DNA of 53,998 nucleotides. Origin: Candidatus Eisenbacteria bacterium. Lineage in GTDB: Bacteria > Eisenbacteria > RBG-16-71-46 > SZUA-252. The DNA is taken from assembly GCA_005893305.1 (NCBI GenBank), contig VBOZ01000013.1, positions 1-53,998 of the forward strand, in the 5' to 3' direction. The notes below the pieces were generated by a model that saw nothing but the letters and a program-made list of their open reading frames with translations, made no database searches and was not told the DNA's origin. Both the position numbers and the translations under genes were made by a program. Of the stretch, positions 1 to 8,264 are shown one piece after another; position 1 is the stretch's first letter; the number at the start of each line of letters is the position of its first letter.

Positions 1-274
1 CCGCCGGCGCAATCCCGACGATCCCCGTCCCGTTCACGTCGCGCACCACAACCTTGATGCGTGCGTTCGCGGCAAGGGCCGTCCCTGCATCGTTGTTCGG
101 ACACACACGGAACGACAACAGCGCCGTGGCGCCCTCTTGCGGCGTACCCACAGAGCCTCTCTGAGGTACGTAAAACGAATTCGCAACATCCGGGACGCCA
201 GCGTAGGCGGCCGGGACGATCCAAGCCAAAACTGCCGCGATCGCAATGCCCAGCTTGGCCACTTTCAACATCAT
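1..274 (-). CDS. secreted protein, N-terminal part (runs off the left edge)
   Basis: The first 91 residues of an exported protein are visible; the reading frame is still open at base 1. Two adjacent ATG codons (274 and 271) follow a strong AGGAGG ribosome site at about 280-285. The N-terminus is a Sec signal peptide: a short charged start, a hydrophobic run and a likely cleavage after AYA. The mature part begins VPDVANSFYVPQ and continues with a beta-sandwich-like segment containing CPNNDAGT and RIKVVVRDVNGTG. From memory, this type of N-terminus recurs in secreted proteins of Eisenbacteria-like genomes, but I cannot name a family. It has its own promoter (508-536) and is not part of the housekeeping operon upstream of the tRNA. 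Function unknown. Confidence 0.7.
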   Translation of the reverse strand, partial: MMLKVAKLGIAIAAVLAWIVPAAYAGVPDVANSFYVPQRGSVGTPQEGATALLSFRVCPNNDAGTALAANARIKVVVRDVNGTGIVGIAPA

Positions 275-507
275 GACACCTCCTAGGGTCTCAACGGCTG
301 CTAACAAGCTCACGGATGTAGAGGTTTTTTCGGGTCACGAACAAAGTAGTAGGAGTGATGCCGTGGCGGTTGAAAACACCTCCTTTCGAGCAATTCATTC
401 TTGGATCGTTGCGTTATGCTATATCGAAACATTTCAAGCACTTAGACGGTAACCAGCCCACGCGCCCCTTCCCTCGGGGCCATGAGATTCGTCCGAAATA
501 CCTGAAG
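275..507 (-). other. long untranslated leader of the partial secreted gene
   Basis: No gene is seen here. If the promoter at 508-536 is used, the message for the secreted protein carries about 225 nt before its start codon. The minus strand contains a second perfect ribosome-site-like sequence, AAAGGAGGTG, near 374-385, with no sensible start codon after it. It could take part in a structure or belong to an unrecognised very short peptide. Confidence 0.35.
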
Positions 508-536
508 ATAGTACCAATAATGGACCTCAAAGTCAA
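508..536 (-). promoter_or_regulatory. sigma-70-type promoter for the partial secreted gene
   Basis: On the minus strand TTGACT (536-531) and TACTAT (513-508) are separated by exactly 17 bases, close to the sigma-70 consensus. It lies just downstream of tRNA-Val and points at the secreted gene starting at 274. Confidence 0.6.
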
Positions 537-573
537 GGACTAGAACGCTGTAAGCGGTCGGACGGGGAAATTT

Positions 574-649
574 TGGTGGGCGAAACAGGGTTCGAACCTG
601 TGACCCCTTGCGTGTAAGGCAAGTGCTCTACCAGCTGAGCTATTCGCCC
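574..649 (-). tRNA. tRNA-Val (anticodon UAC)
   Basis: A complete 76-nt cloverleaf with encoded CCA. The acceptor GGGCGAA (649-643) pairs with TTCGCCC (584-578). The discriminator is A, followed by CCA at 576-574. The D arm contains AGCTCAGCTGGTAGAGC, the anticodon stem-loop is CTTGC-CTTACAC-GCAAG with anticodon TAC (616-614), and the T arm contains GGTTCGAACC. Its 5' end is only 2 nt from the stop codon of the preceding gene (652-888), so it is probably cut out of the 3' end of the housekeeping operon transcript. Confidence 0.97.
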
Positions 650-651
650 CC

Positions 652-888
652 TTATTTGGCCAGAATACCCCAGGGGATCAACACCAGATAGCCGGTCAAA
701 AGCAGGATCGGAGCGAGGGTGATGGAGCCTCGGGAGAGGGCCAGGTACCCGGTCAGGATGACCGCCGCCGCGACGGCCAAAATGACGTAATTCTTTCTCC
801 CAAATGCGATTTCGACCCCGGGCTGATCGCCCTGCTTCGGCCCGGGACCGCGCCGCGCTCTCCTGCGGGATTCAGCGACGTTCGCCAT
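652..888 (-). CDS. small two-helix membrane protein (DUF3098-like)
   Basis: A 78-residue protein with an Arg-rich cytosolic N-terminus (about residues 1-30) and two hydrophobic helices (about 33-50 and 57-76). The pattern FGRKNYVILAVAAAVILTGY followed by ITLAPILLLTGYLVLIPWGI resembles DUF3098 proteins of Bacteroidota and relatives, which have a FGxxNY helix and then an xTLAPIxxxxGY helix. The function of that family is unknown. The start ATG (888) lies inside the 3' end of larE (17-nt overlap), so translation is probably coupled. It is the last protein gene of the operon, and the tRNA follows after 2 nt. Confidence 0.7.
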   Translation of the reverse strand: MANVAESRRRARRGPGPKQGDQPGVEIAFGRKNYVILAVAAAVILTGYLALSRGSITLAPILLLTGYLVLIPWGILAK

Positions 889-1738
889 CGACCCTCTCCT
901 CCGCGAGAACTGCCGGCTGCGGATCCGGTCGGCGGTAGCCTCTCGGATCGATCTCCACGGTCATAAAGCCTAACCTATTCAAGGCAAATGATATATTGGA
1001 AAGGGTCGTTTCCCCCGAAATACGAGCGATATCCTCTTCCAGGACCTCGATCCTCGCGTGGGTTCCTTCGTGCCTGAGCCGGGCGACCCGGAGGCCGAGA
1101 GCCTCCCGGAGCCAGGCCTCACCCTGCTCCACCTGGCTCAGCTTCATCACGGTCACCGGAGAGCCGTGGGGGATCCGCGACGCCAAGCAGGCCGACTGCG
1201 GCTTATCCCAGACGCGGAGGCCGATGTCGCGAGCCAGGAGCCGGACTTCCAGCTTTCCGAGCCCCGCCTCGAGGAGCGGGGCGCGCACCCGGAAGCGACC
1301 GGCAGCCGCCATCCCGGGGCGAACGTCGCCGAGGTCGTCCGTGAGCGCTCCGTACGCGATCGTGGCCCACCCCTCCTCGGCGGCGACCGTCGTGAGCCGC
1401 TCGAAGAGCTCCGCCTTGCAGTGGAAGCACCGGTCGGGGCCGTTCGCGCGGTATTCCGTTCGCTCCATCTCCCGGGTCTCGATCACCCTGACGCCGATTC
1501 CCCGCGAGGCGGCGAGGGACAGCGCGGCGGTGAGCTCGGCGCCCGGGAGCGAGGGACTCTTGGCGATGACCCCCAACGCCCGTGGACCGAGCACCTGGCT
1601 GGCCTCGGCGAGCAGGTAGGCCGAATCGACCCCTCCCGAATAGGCGACGAGGGTCCGGCCCATCCCGGCCAGGATATCGGTAAGCCGCGAGCGCTTCGCG
1701 GAGAGAGCCGGCTCGATGCCCGGCGCCCGAAGCCTCAA
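872..1738 (-). CDS. larE: ATP-dependent sacrificial sulfur transferase LarE
   Basis: 288 residues, the usual LarE length. LarE makes the two thiocarboxylates of the nickel-pincer nucleotide cofactor of lactate racemase and related enzymes, using an ATP pyrophosphatase reaction. The PP-loop SGGVDS is at about residues 34-39. CFHCKAELF is at about 104-112. The motif KPQSACLASRIP carries Cys184, matching the sacrificial cysteine of characterised LarE, so this looks like the one-sulfur-per-protein type. The start is TTG at 1738, overlapping the mltG stop as TTGA. No larB, larC or racemase-type partner is present in this window, so the recipient enzyme must be encoded elsewhere, or this homologue serves another pathway. 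Confidence 0.88.
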   Translation of the reverse strand: MRLRAPGIEPALSAKRSRLTDILAGMGRTLVAYSGGVDSAYLLAEASQVLGPRALGVIAKSPSLPGAELTAALSLAASRGIGVRVIETREMERTEYRANGPDRCFHCKAELFERLTTVAAEEGWATIAYGALTDDLGDVRPGMAAAGRFRVRAPLLEAGLGKLEVRLLARDIGLRVWDKPQSACLASRIPHGSPVTVMKLSQVEQGEAWLREALGLRVARLRHEGTHARIEVLEEDIARISGETTLSNISFALNRLGFMTVEIDPRGYRRPDPQPAVLAEERVDGERR

Positions 1739-2832
1739 CGTGTGCTCGATCGCACGGCGGCCCGCTTGGGGCGCGCCGGCGGAATGTCCCGCGCGAACCC
1801 CGGGCCGATCGGGACCAGCGTCGACTCGCGACGCGCCTGCGCGCGCACCATCGCGATCGCCCGGAGATGCTCCTCCCAGCTCCGCGAGAAGATGTGGGTC
1901 CCGTCGCCCCGGGCGACGAAGTAGAGCTCGGTCGAGTCCGCCAGCGGGAAGAGGATGGCGTGGAACGCGCCGCGCCCGGCGCTGCAGATCGGACCGGGCG
2001 GGAGGCCGCGGTTTCGGTAGGTGTTGTAGGGCGATTTCACGTCGAGGTCCCTGTAGTAGATGCGCCCACGCCAGACGCCCATGGCATAGGACACCGTGGG
2101 GTCCGATTGGAGCATCATACCGCGCCGCATTCGATTGTAGAAGACGGCCGCGATCCTCGGACGCTCCGACGGCACCTGCGCCTCCGCCTCCACGATCGAG
2201 GCGAGCGTCACGATCTGGTGCAGCGTGAGTCCCATCTTCGCGCCCGGCAGGGCCATCTCCTCGCCGAGGACCTTGAGGCTCCGCTCCGCCATGACCCGGA
2301 GCACCTCCTGGGGGGTCAGGAGCGGATAGAAGGGGTAGGTCTCAGGGTAGAGGTAGCCCTCCATGCGGCTGGCGGGGATACCGAGGGATCGCACGAACGC
2401 GGAGTCCTCCGCGAGCGCGAGGAAGCGGACGGGGTCGATCTTGGCGCCGCGATACAGGATGTCCGCGACCTGCTCGACGCGGAGCCCCTCGGGAACGGTG
2501 ACCATGTCCTCGGCCGACATTCCCTTGGCGAGCTGGCGGAGGATCCGATAGGTGCTCGAGCCGACCGGGAGCGTGAACCGCCCGGCCTGGAGGTTTCGGT
2601 CATAGCCCAAAACCCTCGCGGCGAGGACGAAGAGGCGCGTGTTTCCGACGAGCCCTTCATGCTCGAGGATCGCCGCGATCGCGTCGATGCTCGCGCCCTT
2701 AGGGATGATCACCTCGCGCATCTCGAAATGCCGCGTCACGGTGGCCGGGAACATGATGATCCCCAGGAGCACCACGACGCCGACGATTCCTCCGAGGAGG
2801 AGGGTTCGCCGGATGCGGTGGCGGCGCCTCAC
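1735..2832 (-). CDS. mltG: endolytic murein transglycosylase MltG (YceG-like)
   Basis: 365 residues. MltG is an inner-membrane lytic transglycosylase that cuts nascent peptidoglycan strands and helps set glycan length. It has a basic N-terminus, one membrane helix (about residues 10-28), a LysM-like region, and the catalytic YceG domain with SIVEAEAQ carrying the catalytic glutamate. RIAAVFYNRM, LQSDPTVSYAMG and SPYNTYRNRGLPPGPICSAG are all typical of the family. The start is GTG (2832) overlapping the ruvX stop as GTGA. Its neighbours ruvX and larE overlap it on both sides. Confidence 0.95.
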   Translation of the reverse strand: MRRRHRIRRTLLLGGIVGVVVLLGIIMFPATVTRHFEMREVIIPKGASIDAIAAILEHEGLVGNTRLFVLAARVLGYDRNLQAGRFTLPVGSSTYRILRQLAKGMSAEDMVTVPEGLRVEQVADILYRGAKIDPVRFLALAEDSAFVRSLGIPASRMEGYLYPETYPFYPLLTPQEVLRVMAERSLKVLGEEMALPGAKMGLTLHQIVTLASIVEAEAQVPSERPRIAAVFYNRMRRGMMLQSDPTVSYAMGVWRGRIYYRDLDVKSPYNTYRNRGLPPGPICSAGRGAFHAILFPLADSTELYFVARGDGTHIFSRSWEEHLRAIAMVRAQARRESTLVPIGPGFARDIPPARPKRAAVRSSTR

Positions 2833-3278
2833 GGCCGCTCCTCGCCCCGTCGCGTGCGGGGCCGATCGAGCCAGCGCTGGAGGATCACGGCCGCGGCGGC
2901 GGCATGGACCGCGTCCCCGGACGCCGCGCGCCGCGCGCGCGCGCCACGGTCACCGCGTCCGCTCCGCTCCTCGGCCTCGCGGCTGCTCAGGCTCTCGTCG
3001 ATCAGGTGCACGGGCAGCCCCGATTCCTTCCTAAGAGCCTTGGCGAACCGCTCGACGCGGCGGACCTCGGGCCTCGACTCCTCCCCCTCCAGTCCGAGCG
3101 GAACGCCCACGACCACGGCCGCAGCCTCCACTTCGAGGGCGACCGCCGCGACCGCGGCGGGAGCGTCGCGAACCGTAGAGAGGCGCAGGGATCGGAGGGG
3201 CGTGGCGAGAGACCCGTCCGAATCGCTCAAGGCAAGCCCGAGCTGGCGGAGTCCGAAATCCACGCCTAGGACTCGCAT
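2829..3278 (-). CDS. ruvX: RuvX/YqgF-family RNase H-fold nuclease
   Basis: 149 residues, normal for the family. YqgF/RuvX acts in 16S rRNA 5'-end maturation and has been called a putative Holliday-junction resolvase. The start MRVLGVDFGLRQLGLALSD contains the first catalytic Asp of the RNase H fold. VVVGVPLGLEG and LIDESLSSREAEE follow in the expected order. The C-terminus (DAVHAAAAAVILQRWLD) keeps the last acidic site: D-x-x-A-A-x-x-x-L-Q is conserved in YqgF. It overlaps rluD by 13 nt upstream and mltG by GTGA downstream. Confidence 0.93.
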   Translation of the reverse strand: MRVLGVDFGLRQLGLALSDSDGSLATPLRSLRLSTVRDAPAAVAAVALEVEAAAVVVGVPLGLEGEESRPEVRRVERFAKALRKESGLPVHLIDESLSSREAEERSGRGDRGARARRAASGDAVHAAAAAVILQRWLDRPRTRRGEERP

Positions 3279-4267
3279 CGCAGCGCGTTCAGGATGGCCT
3301 CGAAATCGGTCGGCACGGAGCGGGTGAACTCGAGCGGCTCGCGCGTCACCGGATGCGCGAACCCGAGCGTTTCGGCGTGGAGGGCCTGATGGTCGATCTC
3401 CGAGAGGTGGAGCGCGGCTTGGGCGCGCCGCGCGGGCGGCAGGCTCACGAGAGGGCCGCGCCGGCCGCCGTACTCGGCATCGCCGAACACCGGATGGCCG
3501 AGGTGCGCTAAGTGCACGCGGATCTGGTGGGTCCGCCCCGTTTCGAGCGTGAGGAGAACCTCGGCGAGATAGCCGTAGTCTCGGACGACCCGGTATCGCG
3601 TGGCCGCGTGGCGTCCGCCGCGCGTGACGACCGCGATCTTCTTTCGGTCGCGCGCGCTCCGCGCCAGGGAGGCCTCGACCCTCCCCTCCCGCTCCCGCAT
3701 CCGACCCCAGACGAGGGCCCGGTACACGCGCTTCATTTCCCGGGCTCCGATCTGGCGCGCCAACTCCCGGTGCGCCTCGTCCGTCCGCGCGACGACGAGA
3801 AGCCCCGATGTCCCCTTGTCGAGGCGATGGACGATCCCGGCCCGCTCGGCGCCGTGCCCGTCCGGGAGGGAGCTGTACCGGTGGAGGAGCGCGTGCACGA
3901 GGGTGCCGGTCCGGTGGCCCACGGCCGGGTGGACGACCATGCCCGCCGGCTTGTCGATGACCGCGAGCGCGTCATCCTCGTAAACGACCTCGAGCGGGAT
4001 CGCCTCCGGTAAGAGCGCCTGGGGCGCGCGGCGCGGGCGGACGACCTCGATCCGGTCCCCCTCGCGGACGCGCCGGCTTGGCCGCGCGGGCGCGTCGTTC
4101 AGCCGCACGTGGCCGTCGTCGATCAGCTGGCGGACCGCCGAGCGGGAAAGCGATCGCTCCGCCTCGGCGAGGAAGCGGTCCAATCGCTCACCGGCCCGCG
4201 ATGCTGGAACCGTATGAATTTTCGGGATCGGGAGCGGGTCGCCCCGCTCGGGCGAGATTCCAGGCAA
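3266..4267 (-). CDS. rluD: RluA/RluD-family 23S rRNA pseudouridine synthase
   Basis: About 333 residues. An N-terminal S4 RNA-binding domain (GERLDRFLAE through IDDGHVRLNDAPARPSRRVREGDRIEV) is followed by the pseudouridine synthase domain with the catalytic HRLDKGTSGLLVVA (Asp in RLD) and a C-terminal RTHQIRVHLAHLGHPVFGDAEYGG. The S4 domain plus this subfamily motif favours RluD, which modifies helix 69 of 23S rRNA, but RluA-family members are hard to separate by sequence alone. The start is uncertain. The frame runs far into lspA without an ATG, and the best available start is TTG at 4267, giving about 80 nt overlap with lspA. Confidence 0.9.
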   Translation of the reverse strand: MPGISPERGDPLPIPKIHTVPASRAGERLDRFLAEAERSLSRSAVRQLIDDGHVRLNDAPARPSRRVREGDRIEVVRPRRAPQALLPEAIPLEVVYEDDALAVIDKPAGMVVHPAVGHRTGTLVHALLHRYSSLPDGHGAERAGIVHRLDKGTSGLLVVARTDEAHRELARQIGAREMKRVYRALVWGRMREREGRVEASLARSARDRKKIAVVTRGGRHAATRYRVVRDYGYLAEVLLTLETGRTHQIRVHLAHLGHPVFGDAEYGGRRGPLVSLPPARRAQAALHLSEIDHQALHAETLGFAHPVTREPLEFTRSVPTDFEAILNALRCES

Positions 4268-4697
4268 GAAAGAGTACCCCCAGCGTGACGGCGCTGTCGG
4301 CGACATTGAACACCGGCCACCGGACGGATCCGACGCCGATGTCGATGAAGTCGACGACCCACCCCAGGCGCGCGCGGTCCACCAGGTTGCCGATCGCGCC
4401 GCCGAGGATGCACCCGAGCAAGATCCGATTCGCAAGGCTCCGGTAGGTCTCACGAAGAAAGAGGTAGATGACGACCGCGATCGCCAGGACCGAGATCACG
4501 ATGAACGGGACGCGGCTGCCGGGAAAGAGCCCGAATGCCGCCCCCGTGTTGTGGACCAGCGTGAAGCGCGCGAAGTCGTCGAGCACCGGCACCGGCCGGC
4601 CCATCAAGAGCCGCGAGGACGCCAGCCACTTGGTGAGCTGGTCGAGCGCGATCACGGCGGCGGCGCACGCGGCGAAAACCCCGGCCCGAAGGGTCAT
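4188..4697 (-). CDS. lspA: signal peptidase II (prolipoprotein signal peptidase)
   Basis: 169 residues with four membrane helices. LspA cleaves lipoprotein signal peptides after lipid modification. The conserved N-terminal helix VIALDQLTKWLA, the box HNTGAAFGLF, and both catalytic-aspartate boxes are present: GNLVDRARLGWVVDFIDIG and FNVADSAVTLGV. ATG at 4697 overlaps the stop of the dksA-like gene (ATGA) and fits the family N-terminus; a longer upstream reading frame only repeats the dksA region. A real substrate lipoprotein is encoded at 27950-29035. Confidence 0.96.
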   Translation of the reverse strand: MTLRAGVFAACAAAVIALDQLTKWLASSRLLMGRPVPVLDDFARFTLVHNTGAAFGLFPGSRVPFIVISVLAIAVVIYLFLRETYRSLANRILLGCILGGAIGNLVDRARLGWVVDFIDIGVGSVRWPVFNVADSAVTLGVLFLAWNLARAGRPAPDPENSYGSSIAGR

Positions 4698-5083
4698 CCG
4701 CGGAACGAGTTCGAACCCTTTTCCTGCTTCTCCTGGCACGAGACGCAGAGACCGGCGAACGGGATCGCGTCGAGGCGTGCCTTGCCGATCTCCTTCCCGC
4801 ACTCCCCGCAGTCGCCATACTCGCTTCGGTAGAGACGCCGCAGCGCCTCATCGACGCTGTACAGGAGGCGCCCCTCGGCCGAAGCGAAGAGAAACGCCTT
4901 CTCACGCTCCATCGCGTCGGTGCCCATGTCGGCCATGTGGAACGAGTAGGCCGAGAGGTCTCCGCCGGCGTCCCGTTGGGTCTGGTTCATCGTCTTCTCC
5001 AAGTACCCCAATTGGCTCAGAAGCTTCCGCCGCTCGTCCAACAGTCGTTCTTCGAAATGTTTGAGATCCTTCTTGGTGAGCAA
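4694..5083 (-). CDS. TraR/DksA-family zinc-finger protein
   Basis: 129 residues. An N-terminal coiled coil (KKDLKHFEERLLDERRKLL onward) and a C-terminal four-cysteine zinc finger (CGEC, 17 residues, CVSC) define the DksA/TraR family, whose members bind the RNA polymerase secondary channel or act as small zinc proteins. The acidic coiled-coil tip of true DksA cannot be judged confidently. The start is TTG at 5083, 8 nt after a perfect GGAGG; longer in-frame starts lie inside ileS. It begins 4 nt after the ileS stop and overlaps lspA by ATGA. An ileS-dksA-like-lspA order is familiar in several phyla. Confidence 0.88.
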   Translation of the reverse strand: MLTKKDLKHFEERLLDERRKLLSQLGYLEKTMNQTQRDAGGDLSAYSFHMADMGTDAMEREKAFLFASAEGRLLYSVDEALRRLYRSEYGDCGECGKEIGKARLDAIPFAGLCVSCQEKQEKGSNSFRG

Positions 5084-5087
5084 CGTC

Positions 5088-8000
5088 TCATCCTCCTTTT
5101 CGAACGCGCTCGATGCCGACCCGGGCCCGCTCGCCGTCGAATGTCCATTCCTCGACGGCAACGTCCCCGGAAACACGCGGCACCAGCTCCTCCGCCAGCA
5201 CCTCTTCCCGAATGTATCCCTCGTACCGCTCGCAGGCCTTGGAGAGGCCGGGCGAGAGATCCCAGAAGAGCCGGATCCGGTCGGTCACGTCGAAATCGGC
5301 TCCCTTCCGAAGCGCTTGGATCCGGTGCGCGAACTCGCGGACCAGACCCTCCGTGCGCAGCTCCTCGTCCAGGGTCGTGTCGACCGCGACCGCGATCGTG
5401 CCCTCCCCCTGCGCGACCCACGGCGGCCGCGAAACCTCTTGGATGATCACGTCCTCGCTGACGATCCGGAATTGTTGCCCGGCCGCCTCGACTTCCCAGC
5501 CTCCGGCGGCGATCGCCCCGCGCAGCTCCTCCGCCGGCGCTTCCTGAATGCGGGACGCGATCTCCTTCATCGCCGGACCCACCTTCTTGCCCAGGATCGC
5601 GAAATTGGGTTTCACGCTCACGGAGAGGAGCGCCCCGCGGTCCGGAAGCAGGACGATCTCCTTCACGTTCAGCTCATCCTTGATCAGATCGGCCAGTGCC
5701 GTCAGATCCCGAGCCTCCCGTTCCTTGAGCCCGGCCACTGCGAGCCTCCGGAGGGGCTGCCGGACCCGGAGCGAGGAGGCGCTCCGCGCGGCGCGGGCCA
5801 TGTTCACGACCCGGAGCGCCAGCTCCATCGAGCGCTCGAGCCCCTCGTCGATCCTCGCGCGTTCGGCTTCCGGGTAGTCGCACCAATGGATGCTCTTGGG
5901 TTCTCCGGGGGACGCGGGGAGGACCAGGTGCTGGTGGAGCTCCTCGGAGAGGAACGGGATGTACGGGGCCAGGAGGCGCGAGACGGTGCGCAGGCACTCC
6001 CAGAGCGCGTCGTACGCGGCCCGCTTGTCGGCGGGATCGCCCGACTTCCAGAAGCGCCGGCGGGAGCGACGGACGTACCAGTTCGAAAGCTCCTCCAGCA
6101 CGAATTCCTGGATCAGCCGGGCCGCGCGCGTCAGATCGTAGTCGTCGAGCGAGCCGCGGCAGGCCGCCGTCAGCGTGTGGAGGCGCGAGAGAATCCAGCG
6201 GTCGAGCAGCGCGGGCGTCGAGGGCTCCTTCTTCGCCGGGTCGTAGCCGTCGATGTTCGCGTAGAGCGCGAAGAACTGCGCGACGTTTCGCAGCGTGCCG
6301 AGGAGCTTCTTCGTCACCTCGGTGACGCCCTCGGGGTCGAAGCGGGTCGGCATCCACGGAGGGCTCACGGAGATCAAGTAGAAGCGGAGGGCGTCGGCCC
6401 CGCGTTGGTCCAGGATGGCGTTCGGATCGACCGTGTTCCCGCGCGTCTTGCTCATCTTCTTGCCCTGCTTGTCGAGGATCAGCTCGATCGGGAGCACGTG
6501 CTTGTAGGGCGCGCGGCCCGAGACCGCCACCGCGATCGCCATCAGGGTGTAGAACCAGCCCCGCGTCTGGTCCATCCCCTCGGAGATGAAATCGGCCGGG
6601 AAGGAGCTCTCGAATTCCTTCTTGTGCTCGAAGGGGTAATGCCACTGCGCGTACGGCATCGAGCCGGAATCGAACCAGACGTCGATCACTTCCGGTACGC
6701 GCCGCTGCGACCCGCCGCACTTCTCGCAGGTGAAGACCACCTGGTCCACGAACGGCCGGTGCAGGTCGAGCGGATCGGGTACGCCGTTCCCCTGCCGGAG
6801 CTCGGCGATGCTCCCGACACAACGGTCCGCGCCGCACTTCTCGCAGCGCCAGAGGTTGAGGGGCGTTCCCCAGTAGCGGTTTCGCGAGAGGGCCCAATCG
6901 ACGTTGTTCTCGAGCCAGTTTCCGAATCGATTCGCGCCGATGTCCCCCGGATGCCACTCGACGGTTTTGTGCGCCGCGAGGAGCTGATCGCGGAAGCGCG
7001 TCGTCGCGATGTACCAGGTCTTCCACGCGTAGTAGAGAAGGGGCGTGTCGCAGCGCCAGCAGAACGGATAGCTGTGCGTCGTCATCTCCTCACGGTAGAG
7101 CGCGCCGTGGGTCTTGAGCCACTTCCGGATATCGGCCTCGGCGTCCTTCACGAACTTCCCGGCCCACGGCGTGACCTCGGCCGTGAACCTCCCCTGAGGG
7201 TCGACCATGTGGTGCTGCGGCAGGTCGAGGCGCTGCCCCAGGACGTAGTCGTCCTCGCCGTACATCACGGCGGTGTGGACGACCCCCGTCCCGTCCTCGG
7301 TCGTAACGAAGTCGGCGTCGGTGATGTAGTAGGCCTTCTTGCCGGTCACCTTCTGCAGATCGATGAAATCGAAGAGCGGTCGATAGCCCTTCCCGATCAG
7401 CTCCCGCCCCTTGAGCTCGCGCTCGACCACGTGCTCCCCTTCGAGCTGGCTCAGCCGGTCACGGGCGACGTAATAGCGCTCCTCCTTATCGCCCCTCGTC
7501 TGGCGGACCCGGACGTAATCGAGGTCCGCGCCGACCGCGAGCGCGACGTTCCCCGGGAGGGTCCAGGGGGTCGTCGTCCACGCGAGCACGAACGCGCCCG
7601 GCTCGTCGACGAGCTCGAACTTGACCGTGACGGAGGGCTCGGTCACGTCCTCGTAGCCCAGGCTCACCTCGTGGCTCGAGAGCGGCGTTCCGCAGCGCGG
7701 ACAGTACGGGACGATCTTGTGGCCCTGATAGAGTAGCCCCTTGTCCCAGATCTGCTTGAGAAGCCACCAGACGCTCTCGATGTACTCGTTCGCGAAGGTG
7801 ACGTACGGATGATCCATGTCGAGCCAGAATCCGATCCGCTCGGTGTTGCGCCGCCACTCGTTCTCGTACTTGAGGACGCTCGTGCGGCACCGCGCGTTGA
7901 ACTCGGCGATCCCGAACTTCTCGATCTGGTCCTTGCCGCTGATCTTGAGCTCCCGCTCCACCTCGATCTCGACCGGGAGGCCGTGCGTGTCCCATCCGCC

Positions 8001-8264
8001 TTTGCGGGGGACGTAGTGGCCGCGCATCGCCTTGTAGCGGCAGACGACGTCCTTGACGGTCCGGGAGATGACGTGGTGGACGCCGGGGAGGCCGTTCGCG
8101 GTCGGGGGCCCTTCGTAGAAGATGAACGGCGGAGACCCCTCGCGGCGCTTCAGCCCCTCCTCGAAGGCGCGGATCTCCTTCCATAGCTCGAGGACGGTTC
8201 CCTCCGAGGCGGGAAAATCGAGCTTCGTCGAGAAGGGAAGGAACCGGCCGGTCTTCGCGATCAT
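5088..8264 (-). CDS. ileS: isoleucyl-tRNA synthetase, long (type 2-like) form
   Basis: 1058 residues, a class Ia synthetase charging tRNA-Ile. The HIGH-equivalent is GVHH (residues 61-64) inside GPPTANGLPGVHHVISRT. The KMSKS loop reads KMSKTRGN. The zinc-type motifs YCPRCGTPLSSHEV and PFCWRCDTPLLYY, two further CxxC pairs (CEKCGADRC, CEKCGG), and a long C-terminal extension fit the eukaryote-like IleRS group more than the E. coli-type enzyme. Some members of that group resist mupirocin, but this cannot be read from sequence alone. ATG at 8264 overlaps the nucleoside phosphorylase stop (ATGA). Confidence 0.96.
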   Translation of the reverse strand: MIAKTGRFLPFSTKLDFPASEGTVLELWKEIRAFEEGLKRREGSPPFIFYEGPPTANGLPGVHHVISRTVKDVVCRYKAMRGHYVPRKGGWDTHGLPVEIEVERELKISGKDQIEKFGIAEFNARCRTSVLKYENEWRRNTERIGFWLDMDHPYVTFANEYIESVWWLLKQIWDKGLLYQGHKIVPYCPRCGTPLSSHEVSLGYEDVTEPSVTVKFELVDEPGAFVLAWTTTPWTLPGNVALAVGADLDYVRVRQTRGDKEERYYVARDRLSQLEGEHVVERELKGRELIGKGYRPLFDFIDLQKVTGKKAYYITDADFVTTEDGTGVVHTAVMYGEDDYVLGQRLDLPQHHMVDPQGRFTAEVTPWAGKFVKDAEADIRKWLKTHGALYREEMTTHSYPFCWRCDTPLLYYAWKTWYIATTRFRDQLLAAHKTVEWHPGDIGANRFGNWLENNVDWALSRNRYWGTPLNLWRCEKCGADRCVGSIAELRQGNGVPDPLDLHRPFVDQVVFTCEKCGGSQRRVPEVIDVWFDSGSMPYAQWHYPFEHKKEFESSFPADFISEGMDQTRGWFYTLMAIAVAVSGRAPYKHVLPIELILDKQGKKMSKTRGNTVDPNAILDQRGADALRFYLISVSPPWMPTRFDPEGVTEVTKKLLGTLRNVAQFFALYANIDGYDPAKKEPSTPALLDRWILSRLHTLTAACRGSLDDYDLTRAARLIQEFVLEELSNWYVRRSRRRFWKSGDPADKRAAYDALWECLRTVSRLLAPYIPFLSEELHQHLVLPASPGEPKSIHWCDYPEAERARIDEGLERSMELALRVVNMARAARSASSLRVRQPLRRLAVAGLKEREARDLTALADLIKDELNVKEIVLLPDRGALLSVSVKPNFAILGKKVGPAMKEIASRIQEAPAEELRGAIAAGGWEVEAAGQQFRIVSEDVIIQEVSRPPWVAQGEGTIAVAVDTTLDEELRTEGLVREFAHRIQALRKGADFDVTDRIRLFWDLSPGLSKACERYEGYIREEVLAEELVPRVSGDVAVEEWTFDGERARVGIERVRKGG

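Noticed and set aside
5061-7736. 891-codon plus-strand frame opposite ileS
   Set aside because: It runs antisense to a complete, conserved isoleucyl-tRNA synthetase. Long antisense frames are common in high-GC genes, and no domain was seen.
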